A DNA stretch of 37,308 bases from Klebsormidium nitens (GCA_000708835.1 DF237632.1:1-37308); one strand, 5' to 3'. Positions 20,387-31,998 are shown, numbered from the stretch's first letter. Notes: generated from the sequence alone by a model not told the origin. A program made the numbers and translations.

Positions 20387-23300
20387 ATGGCGTCTGGCAG
20401 AGGCATCAGGGATTGGCTCCCTCTGATTCGTCGCCGATCAAGAAGTGCCCTCCAGAAGCGCAAAAGGGGCAGCTCTGATGCGCCAGTACACACGTCGGCG
20501 TTGGCGCTCGCACTTCTGCTCCTTATGTCGGGCATCCAATCGCCTCAAGTGGTCCTTGGCCAGACGTGTGGCGTCTTCTCGTGCAGCGGTCCAGGACTGA
20601 CCTGCTGCGAGGGGGTCTTCTGCTTCAATTCTGCAAACGGTGGCTTCTGCTGCGGCAGAACTGCCTGCGTTTCCGGAAGTATATGCTGTAGCGATCCAGC
20701 CACCGGTGACCATCATTGCTGCCGGGGGGATTACCAGTGCTGTGCGGGGGGCTGCTGCACCAATTACGAGACGACCGGTGACGTCTGTCACGTGGATGCC
20801 AATGGTTTCGGTACATGCCGAACCGTCTGCTCCACATTCCCTGTGGTCACAACCTTCTGCAGCCTGGGGCCTGAATCCAACCCCGCGCAAAACTGCTGCG
20901 GTCCCCACCAAAAGTGCTGCAAGGGGTCGGGCCACTGCTGCGACTCCGATTGCGCTGGTGAGAATAATGTGTTTGCAGTTTTCAAATCCTGTTACAAGAC
21001 CTTCTCCACCACTGGTGAACCTCGGATTTGCTAGTGCAGCCTGAAATGCTTGCCACCCTGGCAAGGGCTTTGAAGCACGATTCGTTCGTTTGTGGGCGGC
21101 TGCTATTGAGCACTCCCTGTGAAATTCAGATGTTGAACGGACCAGTAGGTATGGTTGTGTTTCATATTTACTACATGTTGAGCAGAAAAGAAACTGAATT
21201 AGGTGCTGCCTTGACAATTGCCCCTTCAGATGAATGTCCTTTCAGGCTTGTACGTTCATTTTATGGACTCGCGCTCCCCTTCCTTTGCTTGCAGATAGGA
21301 ATGGCATCTTAATCTGTCCTGGTGAGCATACTAGCTCAAAGTGATGCAATGTGCAGCTGCAATTTGTTCAGGCATCTGATCTGCAACTTGAACGAGGTTT
21401 GAGCTCCTCATATTGCTCCTCTGGACTTGATTTCTTACTAAGACAAGCCAGTAACGTCAGCCTTATCTGAGCGTTGTGACTCAATTCTGCTCGACATGTT
21501 TCTTGATCATTCTGGTCCTTCCTTGATCATTTGACGATCTCCGATTCAAGCTTTTGCAGACAGTGTCTACGGAGATCCTCACATCTCGCTGTCTAGCTTG
21601 ATTGACCTTGAGAAGCATCCCGACGTTGAGGACTTCTCTTTTGACTTCCATGGTGAAGCCAACAAGACTTACTGCATGATATCCGACCATCTTTTTGCTG
21701 TAAGACTGCCTTCTCTGTAGGACTCCTACGTCAAAAGGGGTGTTTACTGTTTTGAATAGGCTTCGAAACCATGAAACTTAGGTTCTGTAGAAGAAGACAA
21801 GGACAGAACTAAGGCAGGTCCACTTTGCAATGCTGTTGATGGAATGGGCGATGTACGCGAGGATTGACTTGCTCCATGGCCCACTTCAATATCCAAACTT
21901 GGCTGGTCGTTGGCTGGTCAACAGGAAAAAGCTGATCCACTTGGCCTATCAACAGCTCAGCTTTGAGTTGAAGGAGTTGCAATAAGCTCACCCTGTCTCA
22001 CTGAGGGCTGCCACTACTACAGCTGGACACGTGATCTGAAATTAGCTTATTCTGACGTGTCAGTGCAGGGACGTACATGGAATTGCTGCCCTCTCAGTGT
22101 GTCCAACTATAATCTTGCTGAGAGAACCTCTTGATCTAGCTGAGCTCCTTTCGTCTTACTTTCCAGGTTACCGTTCGCATGTTTGGCCTCTCAGCGGACG
22201 TTGAGATACTTGAGCGTCCAGTAGAGGACCCCACAAGGTTCTTTGAGGGCACCTGGATTGACGGAATTGGGTTCATGTACATCAACTGGAGTGGAGAAGA
22301 AAGGAGGGTCGAAGTCCTCCTGAACCACGATTCGGACAGCTTTGGAGACGCCGAGCCTTTCTCTGCCAGTCTGGATGGCTTCCGCATCCCCATCAGTATC
22401 GTAAGTTGCTGATAGTGGTAGTATCCCCAAGCAAGTGGCAGACTGACGTCAGCTCGTGCACTTTTGGTTTAATGCCTACGAGCTTTGAGGAGATTGATTA
22501 GTACGAAAGGCTGGTGCCCAGTTCAATTTGCTCAGTCGATCTGCCACGTGGTCCTTTCAAGGAAGTTCCTGTCAGACCTTCCAGCGGCTAGGAGGACAAG
22601 CGAGTATCAGACAGTTGTGAAGCCCGGTGTTTAAAGTGCTCCCCTGAGGACATAATCCTTCCACTGAAAGACACATCTTTCTTCTCCTCAAAAAGTGCAC
22701 ACTTCTGTGGACTTTTGTGTGGCATTCAAGTCTCGTTCGTGTCTTTGCAGCATGACGGACCTGAGTTTCTTTGGACCAGCCCCGACGGCATGGTCAAGAT
22801 CAGCCCCCATTGTACTCGAGGAAGTGCTCTTTCAATCTCTGTCGGCGAATCACTGGACATGGATATCTTCCGGGAGTTTGAAGACGAGATCATCACTGAG
22901 CCACCCGTGCAGTTCCTGAACTTCGAGATCCGTCATGCTGCAACCACTGATTTTGTGCACGGGGTAAGCACGCTGTTAGGGGATAACTACTTTTTTGACT
23001 CCTCGCAAACAGGTCATGTGGAAGCTTCGGAACGAATGCGTCAGAGCGAATAGTAGGGCAGAACGCCAAGGCAGGTTGAGGAAGGCATCATGGAACACTT
23101 CAGTTATTGGTCTCTTTGAGGTTTGTACCTGTCTACAACTTGCTCGTGGCAACCTCGGAGTACTGTGATTAGCCAATGATGGGGCCCTTTCCGGGCTCTA
23201 AAAGACGGCTTTCTACGTTTGTTTCCGATCCACAAAGAATCCTGGTAAAGGACAAAGTAGAGGCCGTGCTCGAACGTGTCTTGCCATTTAGCAACCCGCA

Positions 23301-24621
23301 CTACGCCAAGGTGTCACGTTTCGAAGTCTCACAGAATCAGAAAGGCGGCTTACAACCAGACTTGGGCCGCTCGAGGTTCATAAATCCTGGAAGCGCCTGC
23401 TTTTAGCTGTCTTTGCCGCGGGCATCTAATAAGGTTTTTGCTGAGTCTACTCGGCTCAAGTAGGTTTCAATGGTAAAATAGTTTTTTCTGTGCGACTCAG
23501 CTCAAGCAGGACGGGTGGGGCCGGGTTGAAATGGGATGGTGAGCAAACGAAGAGTTGCGAGTAAACTCGTAAGTTCAGTTGACATCATGCGGATCAATCG
23601 GGAACTTTTCTTTAGGTTTATCCAGTTCGTTTGGCCCTCCGGTATCATTGCATTGAGAAGGTATTTTGCTGCGCAGTTTTTGGGTCAGATGTACGCTCCT
23701 GGAGCGGTTGAGGAGCGGCTGGCTATGGGCACCCTCGAGGGGTTTCTCCACCGCGAGTACGTCGAAGGTGCGGACGAAGACTACGAGACGTCCAGCCTCA
23801 CCTCGTCGGACTGCGCCTTCGACCGCTTTGGAAAGGTAATATTCCCGTCTCCTCCCAGTCGCCTTAGACTCACAAAATCTAAGTATGCTTCTCTCATTCT
23901 CGAGCTGCTTCGATGGACCTCACTATATCTGTAGCCAATGATGTTTGACCACAGGGGTTCCCTACTGGCAGGCCGACTGATGGAATGCAGATTGCATAGG
24001 GCGAGCGATGTCAAACGTCAGCTTAAGTACTGTTTCGATAGAAGGGGCGCCTGTAAGCAGAGACTTTTAGCGGCCCGCGTGTAACTGGCAGGCTGCTCTA
24101 ATCTGTCCCGGGTCTTGCGCGCTCAGCACGAACCAATCACCTTCGACGTCTTTTCGCATTACATTTAACGTGCACGAAGGAGAATGGCACGATCAACTTC
24201 AATCTTTATGTTCCCACAACTTGTTAGCCAGTGCCCCGCCAGGTAAATCCAGATTTGCATAGGCGCAAGCCGAGCATAAAAACAGGGGGACTGCTCCAGA
24301 GCGCCCCCGACTTCTATTTTTTTTTAGGGCCTCATGATCCGTGTCTTCATGTGTCCCAAAACGTAAGATTTCTGCGGCTGATTCGCGACCAATGCTGTAT
24401 ATTTCGAGAATTTGGAGATACGCACCGCTAGCGGCCCTGGCTACGTCCGGTAATTGAAGCACCAAAGTCAATTGATCGACGTTCACCTGCAGGACCTGTC
24501 AAAAGCTTCCGGCTTCTCCGCCGTCAACTTCGGAAGGCGTCTCCTGACGCCATCTGTCTCGGACCGTTTGCCAGTGAACTGCAAGGTCCTGGACAAAGGG
24601 CGGAAATTCACGTGCGCCTGA
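20387..24621 (+). CDS. Secreted Cys-rich root-cap-domain protein, copy A (7 exons)
   Basis: Exons: 20387-20957, 21295-21321, 21560-21699, 22167-22400, 22751-22963, 23677-23835, 24493-24621; 490 residues, all GT-AG, phases consistent. ATG 20387 follows an in-frame TGA at 20378. The protein has a basic N-terminus (about 38 residues), a hydrophobic signal or anchor (ALALALLLLM), a region with many CC pairs (about residues 62-190), then a root-cap (PF06830-type) region: GDPHI, DFHGEANKTYCMISD, DGIGFMYINW, and across the exon 5/6 junction FVHG|FLGQMY, matching the family's HVHGVLGQTY, ending SSLTSSDCAFDRFG. Root-cap/LEA-related proteins of land plants are secreted and abundant in root cap cells; their biochemical role is unknown. 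A 27-base micro-exon 2 encodes only DRxGxxICP-like residues. The gene is a tandem duplicate of the one at 28250. Confidence 0.85.
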
Positions 24622-25586
24622 GTCACTCAGTCCCGATACTCAGTGCACAGGGCTTCAGGCACCAGATCCGCCACGGCCCATCTGTTTGACGCAATTGGCC
24701 GTTCTGTCCATACTGTTATCATATCTGTACCTGTGGGCACCACTGTGACAGCAAGATATCTTCTATTGGTGGTAGTAAGGTTGAACGGAAACCACTAAGG
24801 ATAAATGACTATTTTATATAGTCGGCTTGCTTATACGTAAGTTGTGAGATCTCTCTGTCACTTGTACAATATGGGGTGGACAGTCCCCGGACAGTCGCAG
24901 TGGGACCGTCGAACACTCCGCTCAACGTCCTTTAAGGACCTGGTTTAAAGATTCCGTGAGAGTTCTACCCAGTGAAGTTGAACGAGAACTTACTGATCGA
25001 TATCAAATCTACAGCCGCTAAAAGCATACTCGTCGGACACCGCTCGTTTGTATTGACTGGCTTGACCGCTTACTGACCCATAATTATACGGACAGCTGAG
25101 ACGAAGAACACGCAGGAAGGTTTTGCTTTGATCCGAGTCACTAGGAAATATTGTACCTGGTTGTGGTCCAATCGAGCGCCTTCAAAACTGGGCCATGATT
25201 TCAAAATCATTGGTCAGTAGTAGTGATGGCTTTCGAGGCCGCGAGAAAGCGTGACTTTGACATGACTCCGAATCGCTTGAACCATGTTCAGCCTCCAAAA
25301 CGGTCTGCGACTCCCTCTCACACCCTCGGACTCAATCATCTCGTATAGAAGTGAGGTCGACCGTCGACCGTCGACCGTGTAATGTAATGTAATGTACTCC
25401 GCTGCTGCGCGGCCAAGACACGAAGCGGGTCTACATATATTGCATACTATGCCGGCGACTAGTCAGGGACGTACGAGAAGTTATTCTATAGCAATACGAC
25501 TCGAAGCGTCGCGCACGTCGAATCTTGCTGAGATCCTGAGCACAGCCATGAACGCCAGATTGAATATTCACCTGCCGATCACGTAC
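24622..25586. other. 3' flank of copy A and spacer up to the transposon
   Basis: The first about 90 bases resemble the 3' flank of copy B (from 31999), so the duplication unit extended past the stop codon. Further on lie a GTCGACC triple (25356-25376) and a TAATG triple (25380-25394). No gene is seen. Confidence 0.55.
25356..25394 (+). repeat. Two adjacent microsatellites: (GTCGACC)3 and (TAATG)3
   Basis: GTCGACC is repeated three times (25356-25376), each unit containing a SalI-type palindrome, followed after three bases by TAATG three times (25380-25394). Confidence 0.8.
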
Positions 25587-25606
25587 CACAGGGAGGATTG
25601 GTCAGC

Positions 25607-25812
25607 AACCTAGGTCCCGTAACCTAGGCACCCAGGTTATGCCTAGGTTACGGGACCCAGGTTGTTGACAACCTCGGTATCACCTAGGTTGTTGTCCAAC
25701 AATTTGACTTGCGTGTAGGTTGTGAGTAACCGAGGTCCCTAGGTTGTGAACAACCCTGTGCAACGCCCAGGTTACAAAGATCCGGACCTAGGTTACGCCA
25801 CAACCTGGGTAG
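25607..25812. repeat. Left subterminal array of CCTAGGTT motifs, with a 24-bp hairpin
   Basis: About ten CC(T/C)AGGTT or AACC(T/C)(A/G)GG half-palindromes occur in 206 bases (for example 25642, 25683, 25738 and 25787). Arms 25607-25630 and 25640-25663 are inverted copies with 23 of 24 positions matching and a 9-base loop. This fits the transposase-binding subterminal region of the transposon. Confidence 0.75.
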
Positions 25813-25877
25813 TTTATTCTCAATCTGGGCATCATACAGTATATACACTTTGTTTGAAGAGCTTTTTCAGATCAGAA

Positions 25878-25971
25878 GGAGCAATAGCATAGTGGTAAGA
25901 CGCTTGATTCTGGTAGACACCCAGCAGAACGTGGGTTCGAACCCGAGAGCCAACAGGAGTGCTCTCTTTTT
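25878..25971 (+). ncRNA. tRNA-like Pol III unit (tRNA relic or SINE head)
   Basis: An A-box-like TAGCATAGTGG (25885-25895) and a perfect B-box GGTTCGAACCC (25934-25944) are 49 bases apart. They are followed by a GAGAGC...GCTCTC hairpin (25945-25966) and TTTTT (25967-25971), the Pol III terminator. The acceptor ends do not pair and the T stem is imperfect, so this is not a working tRNA. It is likely a tRNA-derived SINE head or tRNA pseudogene, and lies inside the transposon between the left subterminal array and the gap. Confidence 0.55.
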
Positions 25972-26073
25972 ACCCCTCGAAAACGCCTTTGAAAATAACC
26001 AAAATAGACACATTCCCAATCAGTTTTCTCCGTTTCTTTTTCGACTTTGACTTTTTTGCGACTTGGGCGTCAC

Positions 26074-26775
26074 NNNNNNNNNNNNNNNNNNNNNNNNNNN
26101 NNNNNNNNNNNNNNNNNNNNNNNNNNNNNNNNNNNNNNNNNNNNNNNNNNNNNNNNNNNNNNNNNNNNNNNNNNNNNNNNNNNNNNNNNNNNNNNNNNNN
26201 NNNNNNNNNNNNNNNNNNNNNNNNNNNNNNNNNNNNNNNNNNNNNNNNNNNNNNNNNNNNNNNNNNNNNNNNNNNNNNNNNNNNNNNNNNNNNNNNNNNN
26301 NNNNNNNNNNNNNNNNNNNNNNNNNNNNNNNNNNNNNNNNNNNNNNNNNNNNNNNNNNNNNNNNNNNNNNNNNNNNNNNNNNNNNNNNNNNNNNNNNNNN
26401 NNNNNNNNNNNNNNNNNNNNNNNNNNNNNNNNNNNNNNNNNNNNNNNNNNNNNNNNNNNNNNNNNNNNNNNNNNNNNNNNNNNNNNNNNNNNNNNNNNNN
26501 NNNNNNNNNNNNNNNNNNNNNNNNNNNNNNNNNNNNNNNNNNNNNNNNNNNNNNNNNNNNNNNNNNNNNNNNNNNNNNNNNNNNNNNNNNNNNNNNNNNN
26601 NNNNNNNNNNNNNNNNNNNNNNNNNNNNNNNNNNNNNNNNNNNNNNNNNNNNNNNNNNNNNNNNNNNNNNNNNNNNNNNNNNNNNNNNNNNNNNNNNNNN
26701 NNNNNNNNNNNNNNNNNNNNNNNNNNNNNNNNNNNNNNNNNNNNNNNNNNNNNNNNNNNNNNNNNNNNNNNNNNN
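26074..26775. other. Assembly gap (702 N)
   Basis: A run of unknown bases inside the transposon. Its true length may differ. Open frames drawn through it are artefacts. Palindromic arrays on both sides probably caused the break. Confidence 0.99.
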
Positions 26776-26929
26776 GAATGTAGTGCGTGCTTTGGAACGT
26801 CCTTGGCTACAAGATGGTGTCATTCCCTAGAAAATCTCATGTTTCATGACGGCCTAAAAGCGTCACAAAGTCTCAATTCTCTTTCTTTGCGCATTTGAGT
26901 TCTCAACAAACTTGGTCGAAGTTCTTCGC

Positions 26930-27066
26930 AACCCGGGTCTGCATGGGTTGTGTACAACCTACCCGGGTTAAGAGTGCCACTCATCCCAGGTCCAAGATTA
27001 CCTAGGTTACTACCTATGTTACGCGACAACCTATGCAATAACCTTGGCACAACCTACCAAGGTTAC
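26930..27066. repeat. Right subterminal array of AACCTAGGTT-type motifs
   Basis: Inverted arms AACCCGGGT (26930-26938) and ACCCGGGTT (26961-26969) enclose GGTTGTGTACAACC (26946-26959). Further copies (CCTAGGTT at 27001, CCTATGTT, CCTTGG, CCAAGGTT) run up to the right terminal repeat, mirroring the left array. Confidence 0.7.
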
Positions 27067-27090
27067 TGACCAATGATCCCCCCTGTGTAC

Positions 27091-28249
27091 GGTTTGATGA
27101 TTGGGCCCGCCGGCCTGCCGCGGCGCTCTCTCACAGGGCTGAGGCGGACCGGCGCGGCCGCTCGCACTGGCGCCACTAGTAGCATGCGCATCCAAGTGAC
27201 CTGCCTGACGGGCCGGCAAGGAGCGGGCCCGCATTCGCTGCGTCCACTTTGCACACGCGTGCAAGCGGCCTGAGCTTGCGCCCGGCTGACCTGGTCCGCT
27301 CAGGGCCGACTTCTCCGGTTGTGTCAGCATGGTAGGGCTAAGAGTAACTCAGCGACCGTACGGAACATGTACGGCGGAGCATCCGAGTACGGTCCAACGG
27401 TCAACCGTTATTTTACTGTACCGTACTTACTAGTGCGTAGTACGTACTACGGTACCTAGCTCTTTAAAACGATTCCACAGATACGGTACTTAACCAGAAT
27501 AAGTACTCTAGTTACAGTATTAAACAGCTCAGGTTATCGTGAGAACGAAGCGAACACTGAAAACCTAACGAAACCATCACCCGCTCCGCAGCCGCTCCGC
27601 AGCCGTATCCACCCTAACCCCCATGCTCACCCCACCCGTCCCAGCACAGGTGACAGTCCCCAAACTGAGCTACCTATTCTGTAGTATGTACTTGTTCTAG
27701 AGAACGATACATTACGCCACAGTCCGACCTACGGAATCGTACGGAGGCAGACCGGCAAGCACGGCGTACTTTCACTCCGTAATCATTGGACACTGCCGAA
27801 ACTTCCGGTTGATGATCATCGGACTACCGTACAAGTCACATGTCGACAGACCGATAAGATAAGTTGCGGCCGAGAGGATGAAAAGCTGCCATGTGTCCCA
27901 TTCCTAGTGGCCGGCCCTGCCGTGAGCTGATTCTGACCGTCCGCTCCGGACTCTACCCAGTTTACAGCGCAAAGCAGTTGATGGGACAGCAACATCCAAT
28001 CACAGCACCTCGCAATGACACCGATCGAAGGAAAACGGATGACGACATCAGGTGCCGACAGAACAGCGTCACAGCAGGGCTGATCAGCAGGAGCCCGGAC
28101 TTCCCCGGCCTGTGCCATACTCAAAAGCGTGTCGAAAGAAGCGGCCCTAGCAGGGGAGCCGTCGTAGTTGGTCAAAGGCAGATGCGGGCGGTGAACATTA
28201 AGAGAGTCCTGGGCGTCTTGCGCATACAGCTCAGCGCCTTTGATGGGCC
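27091..28249. other. Spacer between transposon and root-cap copy B
   Basis: GC-rich at 27100-27310, then a GTAC-rich segment (about 27350-27540) with a perfect 16-base palindrome at 27436-27451, an 11-base tandem pair (CCGCTCCGCAG at 27581-27602), and the presumed promoter and leader of copy B. GAAAGAAGCGGCC-like sequence is shared with the leader of copy A. No gene is seen. Confidence 0.5.
27436..27451. repeat. Perfect 16-base palindrome CGTAGTACGTACTACG
   Basis: The sequence equals its own reverse complement and sits in a locally GTAC-rich stretch. It could be a protein-binding site or chance within simple sequence. Confidence 0.5.
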
Positions 28250-31200
28250 ATGGCGTCTCGCGGAGGCATCACGGATTGGCTTTCCCTGAGTCAGCGATTG
28301 AGAAGCACCCTTCAGAAGCTCAAAAACAACAGCTCTGATGCGCCACACATGTCAGCATTGGCCATCGCACTTCTGCTCCTTGTTTTGGGCTTTCATTCAC
28401 CTCACGCGGTCCTCGGCCAATGTGGCATCTTCGGCGCTTGCAACGGGACCGGACAGCTTTGCTGCGGGGGTGCCTCGTGCACCTTCACTCCTGCAAATGG
28501 CAGCGCTAGCTTTTGTTGCGGCAAAACTACTTGCAATCCTAGCCAGAACTGCTGCACAGGGTCTGGCCACTGCTGCGACTCCTCATGTGTTGGTGAGACA
28601 TCCTATTACCACTGGTCAAGTCCTCCAATTCCTCCTTTTTGCCACCTTGAGTTTGCTGGTGCATTCAGATGCAGCTTGGCATGATTCCTCCAGCTTAAGA
28701 TTAGATGCTCGCTGAAAGGGTGGGGCGGCTGCCGTAGAGCCCTTACCTGTCTGACAGATCGTAATGGACCGATAAACATGTTTGCCGCTTAACCGCTATC
28801 TTCTGCAATGCAATAATAGATCCTAGTGGCTGCCAGCTAGAGGGCTAGGTTTCAAAGCCAATGTTCACTGAAGCTCGCTCCCCCTCCTTTGCCTGCAGAC
28901 CGGAAAGGAGCATCAATTTGTCCTGGTGAGTCTTGCCAACCAAGTAAGCAAAGGCAGAATGCAGCACTCTGTTTGGGCAGATTCTGAGCAATGTGCTTGG
29001 ATCCATGTTGTCTCTTCTCCAATGTGCAAGTTGATCCCACCTTGAAGACTGACAGGGTGCATGTTCAATCTTTTGCAGACAGTATTTATGGAGATCCTCA
29101 CATCTCGCTATCTAGCTTGATTGACCCTACGAAGCACCCCAATGTCGAAGATTTTTCCTTTGACTTCCATGGAGAAGCCAATAGGACCTACTGCATGATT
29201 TCTGACCTCCTGTTTGCGGTAAGACTGCCTTCTGTGTAGAGCTCTGATGTCTGGACGGATTGCTTATTGTACTGCAAATGCATCATAAGCTTTCACATGT
29301 CCCAGTTTCTGACAGGTGTAGACATGAACAGGATTTATGCAGATCCTCTTTGCAGAGATGTTGCAAGCATGAAAGATCTATGTAAGGACTCGATCTTTGG
29401 CCCCACTGCAATTCGCAACTTGGCTGGTTGGATGGGGTGAAAAGAAAAAAGCTGCTTCATTCAACTTGTCGACAGCCCACGTACTGCAAGTATCATTTAT
29501 TGTGATTACTGCATCAAGTCAGACATCTTGGACCTTTTAACATCAACTCCCTTCCGCCTTGCTTGACAGGTTACCGTTCGTATGTTCGGCCTCTCAGCTG
29601 ACGCCAACATCCTTGCGCGTCCCTTAGAGGACCCAACAAAGTTCTTTGAAGGCACCTGGATCGACGGCATTGGATTCATGTATATCAACTGGAGTGGAGA
29701 AGAGAGGAGGGTTGAGGTCCTCCTGAACCATGATGCCGACAGTTTTGGAGACGCTGAGCCTTTCTCGGCCACTTTTGGTGATGGCACCCGCGTTCCCCTC
29801 AATCACGTGAGTTGCAAACATCAGCAAAGTCTCAGCTGAGAAAAGCGCTAGCATTGACAAATGACTAGCTTGAGTGGACAACAGAACTCCAGCTATTTTT
29901 GGGATAGCTCCTATCTGGTCGGTAGAAACATATGACCGGATTCCTACCCCTGAAGTTGCCATGGTCTTCTGGAAGAATCCCAGTCACGATCTCTAGTGAC
30001 AGAAAAGCACCGGTGGTCGATTGTGACGCCCAGTATTCATATCGCATTTCTGAGGATGTCAGCAACTAGGAATCCGAGGGGAACAGATTTCCTGGAATTT
30101 GCTCGCCTCTATGGAGCAATTTCTGACATTCAGATCCTGTTCGCGCCTTGCAGCATGAGCTCGATACCCTTTGGACCAGCCCCGACGGCATGGTCAAGAT
30201 CAGCCCCCATCCCACACGAGAGAGTGCGCTTTCAATCTCCGTTGGCGAATCATTGGACATGGATATCTTCCGGGAGTTTGAAGACGAGATCATCACTGAG
30301 CCACCCGTGCAGTTCCTGAACTTCGAGATCCGTCATGCTGCAACCTCGGCCAACGTTCACGGGGTAAGCGCGCTTTCAGTACCCAATCGTCTCTCTTGTC
30401 TATGTCTCCTCGGAAACAGGTTCTGTGGAGGATTCAAAACAGAAGCGTCAGAGAAAAGCGAGGATAAGAAGGCCAGCTTGAAGCAGGTTTCAAGGAGCAC
30501 TTTGGGACTCGGGAGGTCCTTTTGAAGCCCGTACTTGTACTGTAAGCTCGTTGTAAGTCAAAGCGATCCTGGTTCGGCAGTGGCTCTTACATTCTTGAAA
30601 GCTTCGAAACGTTTTGTCTGCATCGGCGGTTCTCAGCCAGCGGGAATCCTGGTGTTTGGACGATTGAAATCTGCAGATTTCAAGGGAGTGGGTAGAATTT
30701 CATTTCTTGAGGAGACCTCTGGCTGTTCAGCAAGTGGTGTGATGCTTGGAACCACGTTTGAGTTCTCACCGCATGAAAAAGCAGCTTTTAAAACCTGGTC
30801 TGGAGTGTTGAACATTAATATTAAGCACATGTTTTCCGGCGATTCGAGATCAAGGAACGAACGGAAAGGCCGGCCGCTTTAACAACGCTGGATTAGAGTA
30901 TGTTGGGTTGCGAAGCTTCGAAGCTCTTCTTCTCTGCTTTCATCAAGTGATGTCGCTTCTAAAGTCAGGGTCAATTCGTCGAATCATAACGTCATTTTGC
31001 TGCGCAGTTCTTGGGTCAGATGTACGCTCCTGGAGCAGTAGAGGAGCGGCTGGCAATGGGCACCCTGGAGGGGTTTCTCCACCGCGAGTACGTAGAAGGC
31101 GCGGACGAGGACTACGAGACGTCCAGCCTCACCTCATCGGACTGCGCCTTCGACCGCTTCGGCAAGGTAACGTCCCACATCTCGCCCAGTAGCTTCAGCC

Positions 31201-31998
31201 GAGCTTTACGGGACTGTTTCGGTGTCTTCTCAACATTCAACACAAACGATTAATTAATTAATCGAGCGGAAAGAGTTTGTATTGGCAGGCCAAGTGGTCA
31301 AATGAAAGTTGCCTAAAGGGGACTCATAATGGAACGTCCGCTTCGTGCTCCAGTAGAACGGGCGCCTAGTGAACAGAAAACTTTGAGGGGTGCACACGAC
31401 CGGCAGGCGGCCACCTTTGCGCGCCTTGCCGCTGTCAACGAGAGCCCACCTTCGGGATCTCTTTCAATCAAGTACTGAGGAGAGAACAGAGTCTGGCACA
31501 TCGTTTTCCGTTAACGTTGTGTACGGGATACACAGCTTGTCGACTGCTCTGTAGAGAACCCATGTCTGCATGGCAAGCCAAGCTTGATTGTCATGGAGCG
31601 ACTGATAAAGCGCGGCCTCCTGCTTTTCTGTCGCCGGAACGAGTGTCTTGCTGACGTCTTTCTTAGCCGGACTTGCTGCTTAAAAGAAAACGCTGCACGC
31701 TTCGACCTCCCTGTTGAGACGCCGTCTTTAAGCGGATCAAATGCTCAATCAACCGGACGCTAATTGAAAATGCTCCCAAGTACAGTAAGACAATGGAACC
31801 GGACGAAATCAGAGGCACAACTGGCTGGTTTTAGAACGCACGGAGCAATCTGGCGTACCTTCCCTCCAGGTCCCGCCGACAGCTTCCGACTTCTCCGCCG
31901 TCAATCTCGGAAGGCGTCTCCTGATGCCAGCTGTTTCGGACCGTGTGCCAGTGAGCTGCAGGGTCTTGGACAAGGGGAAAACATTCGTGTGCGCTTGA
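28250..31998 (+). CDS. Secreted Cys-rich root-cap-domain protein, copy B (7 exons)
   Basis: Exons: 28250-28592, 28899-28925, 29079-29218, 29570-29806, 30154-30363, 31008-31166, 31870-31998; 414 residues. Exon number, phases and the 27-base micro-exon match copy A. ATG 28250 has an in-frame TGA at 28241, the same offset as in A. A basic N-terminus and hydrophobic stretch (ALAIALLLLV) are kept. The Cys-rich region lacks about 76 residues present in A but keeps its final SGHCCDSxC. The root-cap region is conserved: DFHGEANRTYCMISD, DGIGFMYINW, NVHG|FLGQMY, SSDCAFDRFG. Exon 6 is 53/53 identical in protein with only synonymous base differences, showing that the gene is under selection. The function is taken from the family (secreted, root cap/LEA-related, biochemical role unknown). 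Confidence 0.85.

Larger units (their letters stand above)
25587..27087. mobile_element. Non-autonomous CACTA-like (EnSpm-type) DNA transposon, containing the assembly gap
   Basis: The left end CACAGGGAGG...ATTGGTCAGCAACC (from 25587) and the right end GGTTACTGACCAAT...CCCTGTG (to 27087) are imperfect inverted repeats of about 25-30 bases; an inner 14-base block matches at 13 positions. Both ends are flanked by TAC (25584-25586 and 27088-27090), a 3-base target duplication. Inside each end are many copies of an AACCTAGGTT-related motif in both orientations. TIRs beginning CAC, a 3-base duplication and subterminal transposase-binding repeats are the hallmarks of the CACTA/EnSpm superfamily. 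No transposase is visible, but 702 bases are unknown. At about 1.5 kb (gap length uncertain) it is probably non-autonomous. Confidence 0.65.

Noticed and set aside
23013-23120. Possible extra 108-base exon in root-cap copy A
   Set aside because: It would need a 49-base intron, and the equivalent region in copy B has an in-frame stop. Joining exon 5 directly to 23677 restores the family motif HG-xLGQxY in both copies.
25959-26898. Long open frames across the N gap
   Set aside because: They exist only because N codons contain no stop.
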